NCBI RefSeq assembly: GCF_947242115.1
Contig: NC_074720.1
Location: forward strand, 32,526,645-32,590,644
DNA from: Biomphalaria glabrata
Taxonomy: Eukaryota; Mollusca; Gastropoda; Planorbidae
Reading direction: 5' to 3'
Length of the DNA stretch: 64,000 bases
A program made the translations under genes and the position numbers. Positions within the stretch are counted from its first letter, which is position 1, and each line of letters begins with the position of its first letter. Below are positions 40,415 through 52,799 of the stretch, in pieces. The notes under the pieces were generated by a model, which was not told where the DNA came from, searched no databases, and saw nothing but the letters and a program-made list of their open reading frames with translations.

Positions 40415-40540
40415 TGATGACGCAAAGGTCATCTGTTTCTATGTCCGAGGATGTCATGTGGCTTGCAAAATGACCAACTTCCATTACATACCCCAACTAT
40501 TGTAAGGTACCAATTAGAGGCGGGTGGACTCAGAACTAGA
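40415..40540 (-). mobile_element. SINE family 1 fragment
   Basis: Reversed partial copy, sister of 23809-23925. Confidence 0.65.
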
Positions 40541-40619
40541 TACTTTAAAATAAAAACGTTAAGACATCTATTCTTAGTGCCCATTAATTTTTTTTATAGT
40601 TAAAGACTCATAAAAAACA

Positions 40620-40850
40620 AGGTTACAAAGACAGTTTTTGTGGAAATCGGCCCCCGAAGTGGTCCACCCAGGCAGGCTTCAATATTTTCAGAAAGAACAT
40701 CCAAATGATATTATATCAAAGACAAATGAGAGATAAGAATGGAGAAAGCAGGTTGACAGATCTTGTGTAGTGCCCCAACGGTCCAGCAGATCAAAGGATA
40801 GGTGCAAGTGGATGCAAAGTTAGATGTGAACCTGGCCTAACTAGTTTCCC
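40620..40850 (+). repeat. Interspersed repeat family 3
   Basis: It shares ACAAAGACAGTTT, GAAGTGGTCCACCCAGG, GAATGGAGAAAGCAGG and GATGTGAACCTGGCCTAAC with 50840-51080 and, reversed, with 24640-24790. Non-coding. Confidence 0.65.
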
Positions 40851-40851
40851 T

Positions 40852-41100
40852 TGTGGTCTATAGGGCAGATGATGTAAAGTTCATCTGTTTTTTACAGTTA
40901 ACGAGGGTGTCATGTAGCCAGCACAACGACCAACCGCCTTTACCTTTCCCCAACTAATGTCAGGTACCCATTAGAACTGGGTGGATTCAGAGGCGCCCAA
41001 GGATTCCGAAGTTGAAAATCCCAGTCTCCACCAGGATTCGAACCCGGGACCCTCGTTTCGGAAGTCAAGTGCTTTACCGCTCAGATACCACGCCTCTCCT
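40852..41100 (-). mobile_element. SINE family 1 copy, nearly complete
   Basis: Reversed copy with a clear B box (GGATTCGAACC) and tRNA-like head (AAGTGCTTTACCGCTCAG). It is one of the best-preserved copies. Confidence 0.85.
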
Positions 41101-42850
41101 GACCTAACTGAAGTCTTATAATTAATGTAATTGTTTTGAAAAGGCTCAAACTCTTATTCGACTCCACAAAGAAAAAACCATTAAAACAAAAAACATTTCC
41201 GCCAAAAAAAGTTCAAGAAAATGTAGATTACAAGATTACTATTTGTTTTATAGATAGATACTAAATTGATAGATAGATAGATAGACTAGTGTATGTGCGC
41301 ATTCGAATGTTATGTTTAGAATCACTTAATCTAATCTTTAAGTTATAGTAACTACCTAACAATACTTTAATGTTTTAGGTTTTAGATTTGACTCGTGCGT
41401 AAAGTTACATTCCGACATACTAGCTGATTTCAAAACATTGATAGCAATAATCAAATTACTTTTGTTCATTGAACCAAATGCGTGACAAATGTATCTTTTT
41501 GTATTTACTCTTTCCTACGTAATATTTAAGTCACTGAACGCTACTCTGAGTGACGCAAGATTCTGCATAAAAGAGCATTACCAGAGTTAATTATAATAAG
41601 GTATTTAAATGGTTTTACCTTTACCTTTACCTATCCCTTAGTCTGTCGAACTGTTGGGGCTCCATGCAAGATATGTCAACCGTCTTTCTCCATTCCTCTC
41701 TTTTTGCCTTAGTTAGAACCTCTTTCAATGGCAGGCCCGTCCATTCTTTTATGAGAAAGTTATGGGAAGACAACATAAAAGAATGGGCGAGCATTTATTA
41801 TACGCATGCAAGAAGGTTTTTTATGACAAAGCTTAAATTAATTCCATCTGTCCGTCTGTCTGGTAAAAAGAGTGTACACGTTATTTCTTCCACACCCATT
41901 CTCGGATCAAGTTGAAACTTCGCATAATTATTTACTGGCATAGACAAGATATGGATCAATCAAATAAAAAATAATTAATCAGTCAATTATTAGCTTTTTC
42001 GTTTGATACCTACAAGGGACACTTCACTATTCACAGATATTGCTAAATTTGTTAGGTTTAGTCCCCTTAAAATAATTAACGCCTTTTCTACCCCCCCCCC
42101 CTCCCAAATCCATTCTTGGATTAAGTTGATACTTTAAACAGTTATTTAATGTACCTAACAAAACATGAATAAATAAAAAAATAACTAATTTGTCAATTAA
42201 TTATTGATAATCAATTATATGTTACATTCCGAATAAGAGAAATTGCTTGTATATGATTGATATAGTTTTAAGATTTTACCCTTTAGTGGTTTTTCTTAAA
42301 GGATTTTTTATAAAATTTGCTTGTTTTTAAAATACTTTAGTAATTTCGCTAATTACAATTTACATACAATTTTAAGAATAATGACGAGGGGGGAAAAAAC
42401 ACCAAAACTATAATGATACGGCTGCTAGGCTTTTGCTGGAGTTTGATGTCACTGAGAAACTTATTTAACACCTTGTCTTCTTCCACCCCGCATCCCTGCC
42501 CCCCCACACACAAACACTCGGCATTTTGTCCGTCTGCTTCACGTGGCTATAAACAATGCTTTGGTCAGCCCAATCAACAACTATGACAATCAGCGTGGCC
42601 AGTAGAACTGAACAATAGAACAATCTGGCGCAGCTCTATCAGGTCTGTCATTTCAAATCAGGTCCCCTATCCTCAACAAAAAATAGAAATAGGCCTATAT
42701 ACTTTAGTAACTTAAACGTTCACCAAGATGGTCACTTCGAACTTTGCTTGACTTTGATTGTAACCCCCCCCCCCCCAACAACCCGATCTGTCGCAGTTCC
42801 AGGCAATCTTTAACCTTTGTGACCTTTCTGACCAATCAAACGTAGTAAAC
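41100..42850. other. Intergenic stretch before K6
   Basis: Around 41615-41790 there is a repeat starting TTTACCTTTACCTATCCCTT that also occurs at 44840-44915. Around 41840-42000 is an interspersed repeat also seen near 890-980 and 62070-62220. Poly-C tracts lie at 42092 and 42764. No gene is seen. Confidence 0.5.
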
Positions 42851-42857
42851 GAAAAAC

Positions 42858-42865
42858 TATATAAA
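42858..42865 (+). promoter_or_regulatory. TATA box of K6
   Basis: A consensus TATATAAA lies about 245 bp before the K6 start codon, in the most GC-balanced stretch upstream of the gene. No obvious copy of the K1/K2/K4 GGAGGRGCTTAC element is seen here. Confidence 0.5.
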
Positions 42866-43108
42866 CTATGGTTTCCAGTAAATCAAAGTTCTGGACAGTA
42901 TCTACGTTCTGGATAACTACTAAGTGAGAGAAATCTAGTTACTATATAACAATTCTCGTATTTCTAAATTCCTTTCCTCAAGACATTTCGTTACATCTGA
43001 ACATTTCATCTTGTGATAAATCTGTGTTTCAGCATTTCGGATTTGTGAGTGTAGGAAGTAGTTTTTTACATCCGTTATACTTGATACAGCTTCGAGTCTG
43101 AAACGACA

Positions 43109-46100
43109 ATGTTAACACAAAAAGGTAATTCATTCAGAATGAGAGAATATCGTGGAGGCATCTGTGAGGTCTTTGGTGTAGATATTGAGCACGTGCTTCA
43201 GAACGAGAAGCTGAAAAAAATTGCGCAAGTGAAAAACAGACAGGATCCCAACATCAAGCGCGTGTTAAAAGTTTGTTACAAAGACGAGACCGAGGAAGGA
43301 AATGTGGCCGCAAGTCATTTCTTAACAGAGGTGGTGCTTCTAGCCGGGCTCAAACATCCGTTTATCATGAGCATGGAGGCCGTGGGTTCATTTCCCAAAT
43401 ATTTTGGATTTGTGATGCCATTCTACGAGCAGGGCACACTGACCATGGCGCTGCCAATGATGACGCATGAGTTGAGAGATGAATGGTTGGTGCAGCTTTG
43501 CTGTGGAATCAAGTTTCTTCACGACAGAGGAGTCGCTCATAGGGACTTGAAAACTGACAACATTCTACTCACTAGTAAAAATAATGTGGTCATCGCTGAT
43601 TTCGGTTTAGGGAACTACGCGTCTTCCACTGGACACTTAGTTACCACTATAAAGGGGACATACATGTATATATCCCCTGAACAGTGGATATCACAGAAAT
43701 TCGATTGCTTTAAAGTAAGTCAACTTTTTTTTATTTTTAAAAAATAACTTAAACATAATTATGTAAGTAATATTTTAGCAAAGATGAATGAAAGTTTAAT
43801 AGAGTAATATATTGTCTTTTCAATTTATAAATTGTAACTAGAATAAGCAAAAAAAAAAAGATACTTTAAAAAAAAAAAACAAAGCTTATCTAAGAAAAAA
43901 AGCGCTAATTACTGCCATTTATCTGAAAATTGTAGGGTTTAGCTCCCTTTCTTCCACATAAAAGAAAATTAATTAATTAATTCTAAATGATTAACTACTT
44001 GGTTAATACTTGGATTATTCGTGTATTGTCATGGACTATGAATAGTTGTGTAACATTTCAGTTTGATCTGATAATGGGAAGTTGGAGTAAAAACGTGTCA
44101 AAACTGACTCAAAAAACAATATAGGAATTAAACCATATATACATCCACAACTCTCATTAAGCTGCATTTATTCCCCTTTTTTCGATATGTATTATTATGG
44201 TATGTAACGTCATCTTTTAAAATAAAATTCTTTAATGTCGAAGGTGTATAAAATTGGTATTTACATTATTTATTGGTACAGCCATGGTACGATATATATA
44301 TAAACTTTTCGCATGTAAATTATAAGTGAGTCGGATGTGAATGTATATTTTGGTTCTCTATAGTTATAATTTTTGTTGGTGTTATGCACTAATTGTAAGA
44401 CGAATTTCCTTATGGATTATAAAGATTATTATTATTATTATTATTATTATTAAAATATAAGTGAAAAAAAGAATCTGCTTACTAGAAATGACCTGCCTAA
44501 CCCTAACCCTAGCTACACAAGTAATAGGATCGATTTAAAGCAAGGAAATAATTTGTTGCATAAGGTTGTATCGAAAGAGAGTGCTTACGAATGTTTCTCT
44601 GGTCGCAAACACTGTCTTATATGTAATATAACATACTTCTGCATGTTAAGATTTTTCTTGGCTTAATCTCAATCGTATGTATTAGAGGAAAGTAAATAAT
44701 GACAAAGTTTAATACAACCTAGTGGATTAAATTATTGGTTGGCTATCTAAAACCAACTCTTATAGAGCCTTCAGGGATACACTAAATGAATCCCACTATT
44801 TAATCAACGTTCGAGACAGTTAAGTGGTATTAGTATTACCTTTACCTATCCCTTTAATCTGTTGGACCGTTGGGGCACCATGCAAGATTCGTCGACCGTC
44901 CTTCTCCATTCCTAGTAGGGGACATACTTCAATAATTTCATTGAGCCGTAATAAAGATAAGAAAGACTGTGAGTTATTGGAAAGTAATCATTTGAAATAA
45001 ATACTGGGCAATCGATAGACACACCTGTCTATTTGTAGAAATTAAATTTTAATTTAAAAAAAATTACTAATTATTTAATGAAAAGAAATTACTTTCATTG
45101 AACTGAGGGGAAAAAAAGGAAATGATGTTTGTCGATCTGTATTTCAAAAGTATTTTTCTGAAAAGATTCGTACTGTCACGGCCGACGACCACCAGCTTAA
45201 GACCGTATTGTACGATCTCTTAGACTATACAATTACCGTAGGACTACCATAGAAGTTAACAACTTAGAAAACGGGATTTGGCGTACGAGGGCAATACGAG
45301 GTGTCAACGTGATTCAGTATATATTAATAAAGACCCATTTTTAGATGTGTACCACGCGCCAGGTTTTAGATTGGGAACAAGACCGTAATATACGATATAT
45401 ATAAACTTTTCGCATGTAAATTATAAGTGAGTCGGATGTGAATGTATAATTTGGTTTTCTATAGTTATATTTTTTTTTGGTGTAATGCACAAATTGTAAG
45501 ACTAATTTCCTTATGGATAATAAAGATTATTATTATTATTATTATTACAATATAAGGAGAAAAAAGAATCTCATAACATAGTCTTAAAACCTGCTTACTA
45601 GAAATGAGCTGCCCCCCTAACCAGGGCCGGTCCTACAGATTGCGAGGCCCTATGCGAAACGGATTGTGCGGGACCTAGTCTGGGTAGGGATAAGGAATAT
45701 AAGTGAAAATTAAGATTTTGTATTAGAAAATAAATTCGTTTTTTCATTTTATTCATACTATAAGTACAAAATCACTGTCAAATTAACTTCATGAGCCAGA
45801 TAGCAGTTTTCCAGCTAAAAGCCGATAAAAATTCAGATCTGCCTTTTACATATACTATCGACTAGCATCGTATTCGTATACTGTACCAGGCTAACCGTGC
45901 GGGACACGACATTTATGTAGCGGCCTCTTGAGGGACGTTGACAGATCGCCGCGGGAGCTTTTTTACATCCCCGCACAGTGCAACAGTGCAATGGAGATGC
46001 TCTCGCACCACCTTAGGCACTCCCGCCGGAGCCTTGTTTAGCTACCCTTTGGCCTAGTCGTACCCTCTCACGACCGTTTCCCCCCGGGCGCCACTATGAG

Positions 46101-49100
46101 GCAGGACAGCAAGCCCGGGAGGCTATATGCCAGTGACTATTAAAGTAAATTAAGTATTTGAACTTCTTGTATTTGTTAAAATTAGCCTTATTATTAGATT
46201 TGTATTAATTGAAAGCTGACAATGCCCTTTAGTCTTTAAGCACGCGTAGGATTGGCGTTTTCCATCTTGAATGTCACCCCGAAATGACAATTCTGTTTGT
46301 TTTTAGGAGATTTGCGTGAGTTTTCTAAAGACTTTAATAATTTCAGAAGATTTTCGTGCCTTTTTTTCTATATTTTGCAATTTCGGGAGAATTCTAGGAA
46401 CCCTTTAATAAAAAGTTAAAATGGTTTGATTTAATAATTTACACCTAGAATTCGCGCGGGGCCTATAAAAGTGTGGGGTCCACTGCGGCCGCATAGGTTG
46501 CAGTGGCCTAAGATCGGCCCTGGCCCTGACCCTAACTACACAAATAATAGGATCCATTTAAAGCAAAGATAAAAATAATTTAACATTGCATAAGGTTGTA
46601 TCAAAATCTCAGAAATGATCAAGCTTGTTGCTAAAACAAAACAAATCAATTATAAAATATTCCAATATATAAAGCTAGTCCACAGTAGTAGCTTTCAATG
46701 TTAACACATTATACCCTCGAGTAGAATATTAAAAAAAAAAGTATATTACAATTTATTGAACCAATAGTCGGTGAACTAGATGTTAGTATAAAACATTACA
46801 TTTTTGGTGAGCCAAGTGCTGGTGAACAAGACCTATTGTCTTTTGAATCAATGGTCGTAAATATAACTATCTGTACAGTACTTTTTTGTCGATTTAAAAA
46901 AAATAAAGGGGGGGGGGAATTCAAGATTACAAAACAAATCTAGGGATAGTTTGATTTGATTTGAATAAATTTTATAATGTTTTTTTCATTGGTCTTCTAG
47001 TGTGACTTGTACGCCCTTGGAGTCGTCTACTGGTGTATGTTTTACAAGACGAATGTCATAGAGCTGCAGCCCAAGGATCCACTTCTAACGATAGTTTCAC
47101 AAACATTCAACGATCCAGCAATTGACAGGTAAGTGTCATTAAATTGTTAAGATTTACATAATTTTTTTCCCAGCAAACTACATCTCTTATTTGCAGAAGC
47201 GAGACGTAGCAATATGAAAATGTAGTATTTGGTTGAATTGAATTCAATGATGCCAGGATGTATGTATTCTAATTTCTAATCAATACGGTGACCAACAGTA
47301 TGCTGTCCATGGCAATCTTCATGCTCTTAAGATAAATAACAAATTGTAAATTTGAAATATTTTCGGTAGTGTCCAACTGACATGACACAACTTTACAAAA
47401 TAGAATAATTTAATGATTCAAATACAAATAGTGAATAGATTAAATACACATTATATATCAAACATTAATATACTTTTTAATTCAAATTCAGTACAAGAAT
47501 TTAAATTTACAATAAACTAAATTATGAAAGTTGAAACTAATGAACTAAATGGAACCTGTTATAAGCTTGTCTCTACTATGTGTAGTTTTCTTCAAACTGA
47601 AATGTCTAAATTAGGTAATATACTTCTCTTATTATTTCCCCTTACAATTGTATAGTATTCCGTGTAAAAAAAAAGTCTAATTTCCAAAAGCCAAAGGGTT
47701 AAAAACTTCCTGATAACATTTCTGTAGCAGCCATGACGCATTCACCACGCGGTTTGTGGGAACTGTGAGTCAACTTCTGTTTTCCAAGCAGTACAGATAG
47801 TGCAATACTTATCTTGATATGTACAAAGAGGTTAAGAGGCCAGATTGTCAGCTTCCGAGACTCCAAATAGTACCAAATACTGCAAGACACATAAACATGT
47901 GTAGTCAGTTCTTTACATATAATATAGCTTCAAGATTATTTATAATGTACCACTGTATGTCTGTATCACGTTCAATTGTTTCTTTGATTTATACACATTT
48001 ATTGTGACTTCATATTATTCAAAATCTTTGTTGGTGGTAGAATGATAAAAATGAGTTTATATCTATTAGTGGTACAAACTACTTTGTTGCTGACTTGATT
48101 TCCTAACCGAGGGGGTTTCGAGTAAGAATCTAGTATGAAAATGAAGTCCTGACTTGATCACGAACCAAGGACCTTCCAAGACTTTTCAGCCTAGGTTTCC
48201 GTGCTGCCTTTAGGCGCTTAGCAATCACAACTCAGATCAAGTCGGGTTTCGAACAGGTGCCCCATTGATTGGTAGCCAAGGGTTACTAATTATATCGACC
48301 ATATGACATTCTCGTTTTATTTTTTATTTTCCAAATGAGACAAAAAAAACATTTTTGCTAAAATTTACTTTTGTGTGTGTGTGTGTGTGTGTTTTACATT
48401 AATCTAACAAATATCTTTTCGAAACGTAAAATATGATTTTGAAAAAGTTAAAGCAAAATGTGTATATGTGTATATAAAAAGAAGTAACGTCTGTATTTTA
48501 TAAGATAAGATAAGAGCGAGCAATACGAAATATTTGCATGCACAATTTTATCTGCTTTAATTGTTCTAATCACTTTGGACTTTCTTCGTTTTTAGGGAAA
48601 TTTTGTTCTGTCTCTTGGAAGAGGACCCTGCAAAGAGATTTTCAGTGCTGAGTTTGATCAATTTACTGAGCGACTCAGAACGTTTTGATCACAGAATTAA
48701 ACTGCTAAGAGGTAATCAATTCAATCTATCAATTGATCAATAAATCTGTATTTCTTTAGTCTTTGGATATCAATGTAGGAGTATAAGCTATAAATATATT
48801 TTTTATTACTTATGATTATCAATGAAACATTTTTCCCCATGTTTGGATATGGCTACAAGGCAGCAGAGGTTTGAATTCAGTTTTCTTTTCCCTAAATGGA
48901 TAGCCTTCCAAGGCTAACAAGCCGCTTTGCCTGAAGCTTACAGGTTTAGGCACCATTTACTCGCCTTTGTCATTTCTCCATAGCTATAACCCATATCTAT
49001 AGTTGCTTTCGATTGAAGGAGGCCATACATACAAAAACAGAACCTCTGTAACAATCTGGATATGTTTCTCTTAACACTATTGAAATATATGTCTGATGTC

Positions 49101-49285
49101 TGAGTTACACTCTGAATATGTTTACTACAAACATTCTAAATGTGTGACTTTGATACAATCTGTATATGTGACTTGTCTCCCCAATACAAAACTGTCTTGA
49201 CTTTATTCATCAGACTCAGACTTTAATTTTGATTGAAAGCATAACGTTTGTGCTATTCTTCTCCACAGAGATTGGCCTGCTGTAA
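43109..49285 (+). CDS. K6: small Ser/Thr protein kinase, intact, long introns
   Basis: The exons are 43109-43714, 47001-47128, 48596-48711 and 49269-49285, giving 288 residues with phases 0, 2 and 1. Lys54 (VLKVCYK), Glu74, HRDLKTDN (Asp146, Asn151), DFG Asp164, SPEQ at 189-192, VYWCM and PAKRFSVLSL are intact. There is no GxGxxG. The last exon encodes EIGLL and stop. It is the only undamaged member of the K3/K5/K6 subfamily in this window and lies on the opposite strand from K3 and K5. A TATATAAA lies at 42858-42865, about 245 bp before the start codon, and a poly(A) signal lies at 49452. Intron 1 (3.3 kb) holds a tandem duplication and a 0.9-kb hAT-like insertion. Intron 2 (1.5 kb) holds a SINE piece and a LINE 3' tail. 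The exon and splice calls rest on alignment with the paralogs. Confidence 0.92.
44283..44620. repeat. Tandem duplication in K6 intron 1, first unit
   Basis: It shares TATATATAAACTTTTCGCAT, an ATT-repeat tail and the CCTAACCCTAACC...GGATCGATTTAAAGC region with 45385-45620 plus 46523-46620. Confidence 0.75.
45385..46620. repeat. Tandem duplication in K6 intron 1, second unit
   Basis: Second unit of the duplication, split by a 0.9-kb hAT-like element at 45622-46522. Confidence 0.75.
45622..46522 (+). mobile_element. Non-autonomous hAT-like element in K6 intron 1
   Basis: It starts CAGGGCCGGTCCTA and ends CTAAGATCGGCCCTG, an inverted terminal repeat. The flanks CCCCTAAC and GCCCTGAC are an imperfect 8-bp target duplication, confirmed by the uninterrupted sister sequence near 44510. 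There is no transposase frame. A degraded relative lies at 22040-22745. Confidence 0.8.
48176..48308 (-). mobile_element. SINE family 2 fragment in K6 intron 2
   Basis: Partial reversed copy: CTGCCTTTAGGCGCTTAGC and GTCGGGTTTCGAAC are visible. Confidence 0.6.
48482..48520 (+). mobile_element. LINE 3' tail in K6 intron 2
   Basis: GAAGTAACGTCTGTATTT followed by ATAAGATAAGATAAGA. It is the same 3' end as the LINE piece at 59240-59410. Confidence 0.5.
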
Positions 49286-49477
49286 CTGTCAAGATCACGT
49301 TCTGCCCATGAATATGACACTGTCTCATTTCGTACACACACACACAAATGTGCTTGTTATCTTCAGTACATTCGATGCATAATTCTTTTATATTTCTAGG
49401 TCAGAGAACAAATCGGTTATTTAAAACAAAAAAAATATGTAATTACACATGAATAAACTTATTATACACACTGGGCT

Positions 49478-49483
<6 letters not shown>

Positions 49484-49524
<41 letters not shown>
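49484..49524. repeat. CT microsatellite after K6
   Basis: About 41 bp of CT repeat downstream of the K6 poly(A) signal. Confidence 0.95.
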
Positions 49525-49525
<1 letters not shown>

Positions 49526-50835
49526 AAAAAAAACACATATACACACATAAACACACACTTTCTCCTCACACTTGATGACAGTAAAACTTTGCTTGTCATG
49601 TAGACAGTGTTTAAGCATTACACATCTCCAGACAGTTTTGTCTTTTCATTTTGAACTGATATGAAAACCATTCCACGATATTTTCTTCTTCACTGACCCA
49701 TTTTTATTTAGATTTAACTAACTTTAGAAATAAAAAAATAACAACGTGTATTTAATATCATGTGCACATTTTAATTGCTGTCTACGGTATAGTGGAATCT
49801 GTTGTAAGAGCTTGATTCTGATTTAAACATATAGGCATTACTTTAAAAGTTACATTTAAATTATTTATGTTTCAATTTCGTGAAAAAGTGTAGAGTGTTT
49901 TGAATGCATTGCAGACTGGTATGTTAACTCTATCCATCCTTATTTATTGTCCATGTTCAGAAGGAATTTTACTTTTCCCATTAGTATTTCACTAGCCTGT
50001 TAGGGTTAAACTTCAGTAATGGTTTTCTTTTAACCAGAAAATGTTATAAATCGTATAGATCTAGATAATTGTATGCATTTTTTTTTACATAACACAAATT
50101 AAAGTTTACAAACCCAAAAAATTAAGTTATTCTAGTGGGGTCAAATCAAAGATGGTATCGTCAATCAGTAGTATTTGGGTTATTGATTTGTTGATTACAG
50201 TTGTGTATTTTAAAAAAACAAAAAGTAATGAATTGTACGTTAGTGAACTGAATGTTAAACAATTTAAGTTAAAGATGTTTAGTTAAAAGAACCTTTTTAA
50301 AGACCTGTTACAATAGTAATTATTATAGAACTTAAAGAACTGTAATTAAAAGCACTGTATGCTGAAATATATGTTGTCGATATAGATAGCGTTTAGGTTT
50401 CACACTTTTCAGACTTGTTGGCCTTTATGTTATTTAAATTCAATAAACGTGTTCAAAACAATATATTTTTGTTTGTCATTTTTTTTTCTATAATCGTTGT
50501 CAAACTGGTTTACAAATTAAAAAAAATAAAATAAATGTTAAAGATACATTCTCAAGTCATTGCTTTAAATTATTAGCAATAATAATAATAATAATAAATG
50601 AAGAAGTAGGTATTTGATAATGTGACACTTTTCGAAATGAAAAGAAATACCAGAAGTTAGGCCTACAGAAATATATTGCATCCATTAAATTATTATAAGA
50701 GATGATAATTATTATACAAATAGAAATAAATCTTAAAAAATCTTATGAATAATCAAAGAGAAATTGTGTTGAAAAGCAAACTTAGAGGCGGTCCACGATA
50801 TAGTCATGTTTCGACATTTTAAGCAGTAAATAAAA
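49525..50835. other. AT-rich intergenic stretch
   Basis: No gene is seen, only A/T-rich sequence with several AATAAA words. Confidence 0.5.
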
Positions 50836-50839
50836 ACAA

Positions 50840-51080
50840 CAACGTTACAAAGACAGTTTGTGTGGAAACACAAACTCAAAATCGGCCCTCGAAGTGGTCA
50901 CCCAGGTAAAAAGGCATTTTTTCAATAAAACAATATCAGAATGAAATTCTATCAAGGGTAAATGACAGAGAAGAATGGAGAAAGAAGGTTGACCGATCTT
51001 GTGTGGTGACCCAACGGTCCAGCAGACCTAGGAATAAAGAAAGTGAATGTGATGTTAGATGTGAACCTGGCCTAACTGAT
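50840..51080 (+). repeat. Interspersed repeat family 3
   Basis: Best-preserved copy of the family also seen at 40620-40850. Non-coding. Confidence 0.65.
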
Positions 51081-51589
51081 GTATTATAATGATTGTCTAA
51101 TTGATCTAATTGTTTTGTTAAGGGTCAATCTCTTATTTAAAGCCTCAAGAGAAAAAAAACAACATTTCCGTAAAAAAACAAACAACTCCTTCAGTTAAGA
51201 GTTCCATAGCTAAGGAGCAGCTCCGCAGTTCATGCGATAATATAAAAAACTACTGATTAATTTTTGTTTTAAATTATGTTTATTTTATTTGCATACTAAA
51301 TACAAATTTTCTTTAAAAAAAGGTAAACTTTTTTGTGTGTAAATGTAGTAGTTAGTATGACAGAACTTACTTACAGAACAATACAATTGAAAAAAAAAAA
51401 AAAAATTTTTGACAAAAATCTAAAACAATTTGCATTAATGTGTTAAAAATATATTGAGGGCCGCTAAAAAATGGTACAATTCCCGTCCCCGCCCCCTGCC
51501 AAGAAAAAAAAATCCTTTTTAAGCGAATGTATAAATCTACTAGACTTTATAATATTCTAATGATAGGCCTTAAGCAGGTTTTTATTTTT

Positions 51590-51870
51590 CTGCGATATTC
51601 CAGAAGCTTTTGGGGGCATTATATAAGCCATAGAGCAGGGGTTCTCAATCTGTGGGTCGCGACCCCCTTAGGGGTCGATTAACGATTTGCTAAGGGTCGC
51701 CAAAGACCATCGAAAATATGGATTGTTATAAGTGTGTATGGGGGGGGGGCGCGGCAGAGTGGGGGATTGTAAAAAGGGGTCGCCGAGCATAAAAGGTTAA
51801 GAACCGCTGCCATAGAGAGAACGTGCAAGTTAAGTCTATAGAGCTAAGTACAGCTCAGTAATTATGAAAA
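51590..51870. repeat. Fourth occurrence of the block 1 left-edge sequence
   Basis: CAGAAGCTTTTGGGGGCATT and ATATAAGCC, then CGTGCAAGTTAAGTCTATAG, match positions 25-95 and 25075-25140. It is interrupted by a hAT-like MITE. It shows that this sequence is an interspersed repeat in its own right. Confidence 0.65.
51636..51809. mobile_element. hAT-like MITE with perfect 8-bp target duplication
   Basis: 174 bp. The ends CAGGGGTTCTCAA and TTAAGAACCGCTG are imperfect inverted repeats, and the flanks CCATAGAG (51628-51635 and 51810-51817) are identical. GGGTCGCGACCCC lies just inside. No coding capacity. It is inserted into another repeat, so it is the younger of the two. Confidence 0.9.
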
Positions 51871-52505
51871 AATTAATCAATTAGCACTATTTAAATTATG
51901 CATTAATTTTTTTACATCACAAAATGTGTGACATTATTTTTATTATCGTATCTTGCGTCAACGGGTCAATTTGATTGAGAGTTATATAATCGTCTAGTGT
52001 TCATGTGCTAAAAATTATGAGAATTATTATTATAGTTATAACTGTTTATTTTATATAGAGCTTTTTAAACAAAACAAAATATAGGCTTAAGGTGCTTTGA
52101 AAATATATATGTCATGGATGTTCGTGTACGTACAGAGTGTGTAGAATCTAATTTTACTTGTACAGGTAGTTCTCGGGTTACGACAGTCTCGACTTTTTCA
52201 TGGTTCTTTTTAAATGTAGTGAAGTGTGTCTTGTCTTTAATGTTCTTCTTAAATGTAGTGAAGTGTATGACTAATCTGAACTCAAATGGGAGCGAATTTC
52301 TAAACCTTTGCTTCATGTAGAGAAAAAAATTAAAAACTTATGATTTTAATATTGCGGCACAACTAGAATTGTTAAATCCATGGATAGGGGGTCTCTCTGG
52401 TGGACATATAGATGGATCAATGTACTAGGGGATCTCTTGGTTATAGATGCACTGATGACCAAAGTAGCCTCCTCTGACTTATAAGTCAGTGTTTCAAAAG
52501 AATAC

Positions 52506-52790
52506 ATGTTCAGTGTTTGGTTTATCTTCATTACAGTGGCACTGAGAAACTACGATAATGAGAATACAACTGATGAAAAAACTATCGATGAAGACAAAGC
52601 AATGGTCAAAGGGTCGCTCTCTGATTTTATCTGGAAACTCGCAGCCACCTTCGTCGCCGTGATAGTGCTCGGCGTTATCGTCATTGCGGTCTGGGACTTG
52701 AAGTCATTGAATAGAATGTACAATACTTTTCATTCGTCTAGTCCAGAAAGTAAGCCCAACCAGGAGGATGTCATAGCATCGGAAGTATAG
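52506..52790 (+). CDS. Short transmembrane reading frame or terminal exon
   Basis: I do not recognise this gene. There are two readings. In the first, a 94-residue single-exon protein starts at MFSVWFIFITVA (a short hydrophobic leader), followed by an acidic stretch with an NTT glycosylation sequon, a membrane span near 49-66 (FVAVIVLGVIVIAVW) and a polar tail. In the second, it is the last exon of a longer gene beginning at 52537 after a good acceptor (TTCATTACAG). Both readings end ...IASEV at TAG 52788-52790; S-x-V at the C terminus fits the class I PDZ ligand pattern. Its codons look like real coding sequence, with higher GC than the flanks and no low complexity. No matching upstream exons are visible between K6 and this point. 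If it is a terminal exon, its partners are lost or K6 lies inside its intron. Confidence 0.5.
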   Translation: MFSVWFIFITVALRNYDNENTTDEKTIDEDKAMVKGSLSDFIWKLAATFVAVIVLGVIVIAVWDLKSLNRMYNTFHSSSPESKPNQEDVIASEV

Positions 52791-52799
52791 GTATTACAT

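Larger units (their letters stand above)
35940..40590. repeat. Segmental duplication block 2, right copy (K5)
   Basis: This is the direct copy of block 2 carrying the damaged K5. It lacks most of the K3-like intron 1 and keeps a complete small TIR element (39005-39193) that is interrupted in the left copy. Confidence 0.75.
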
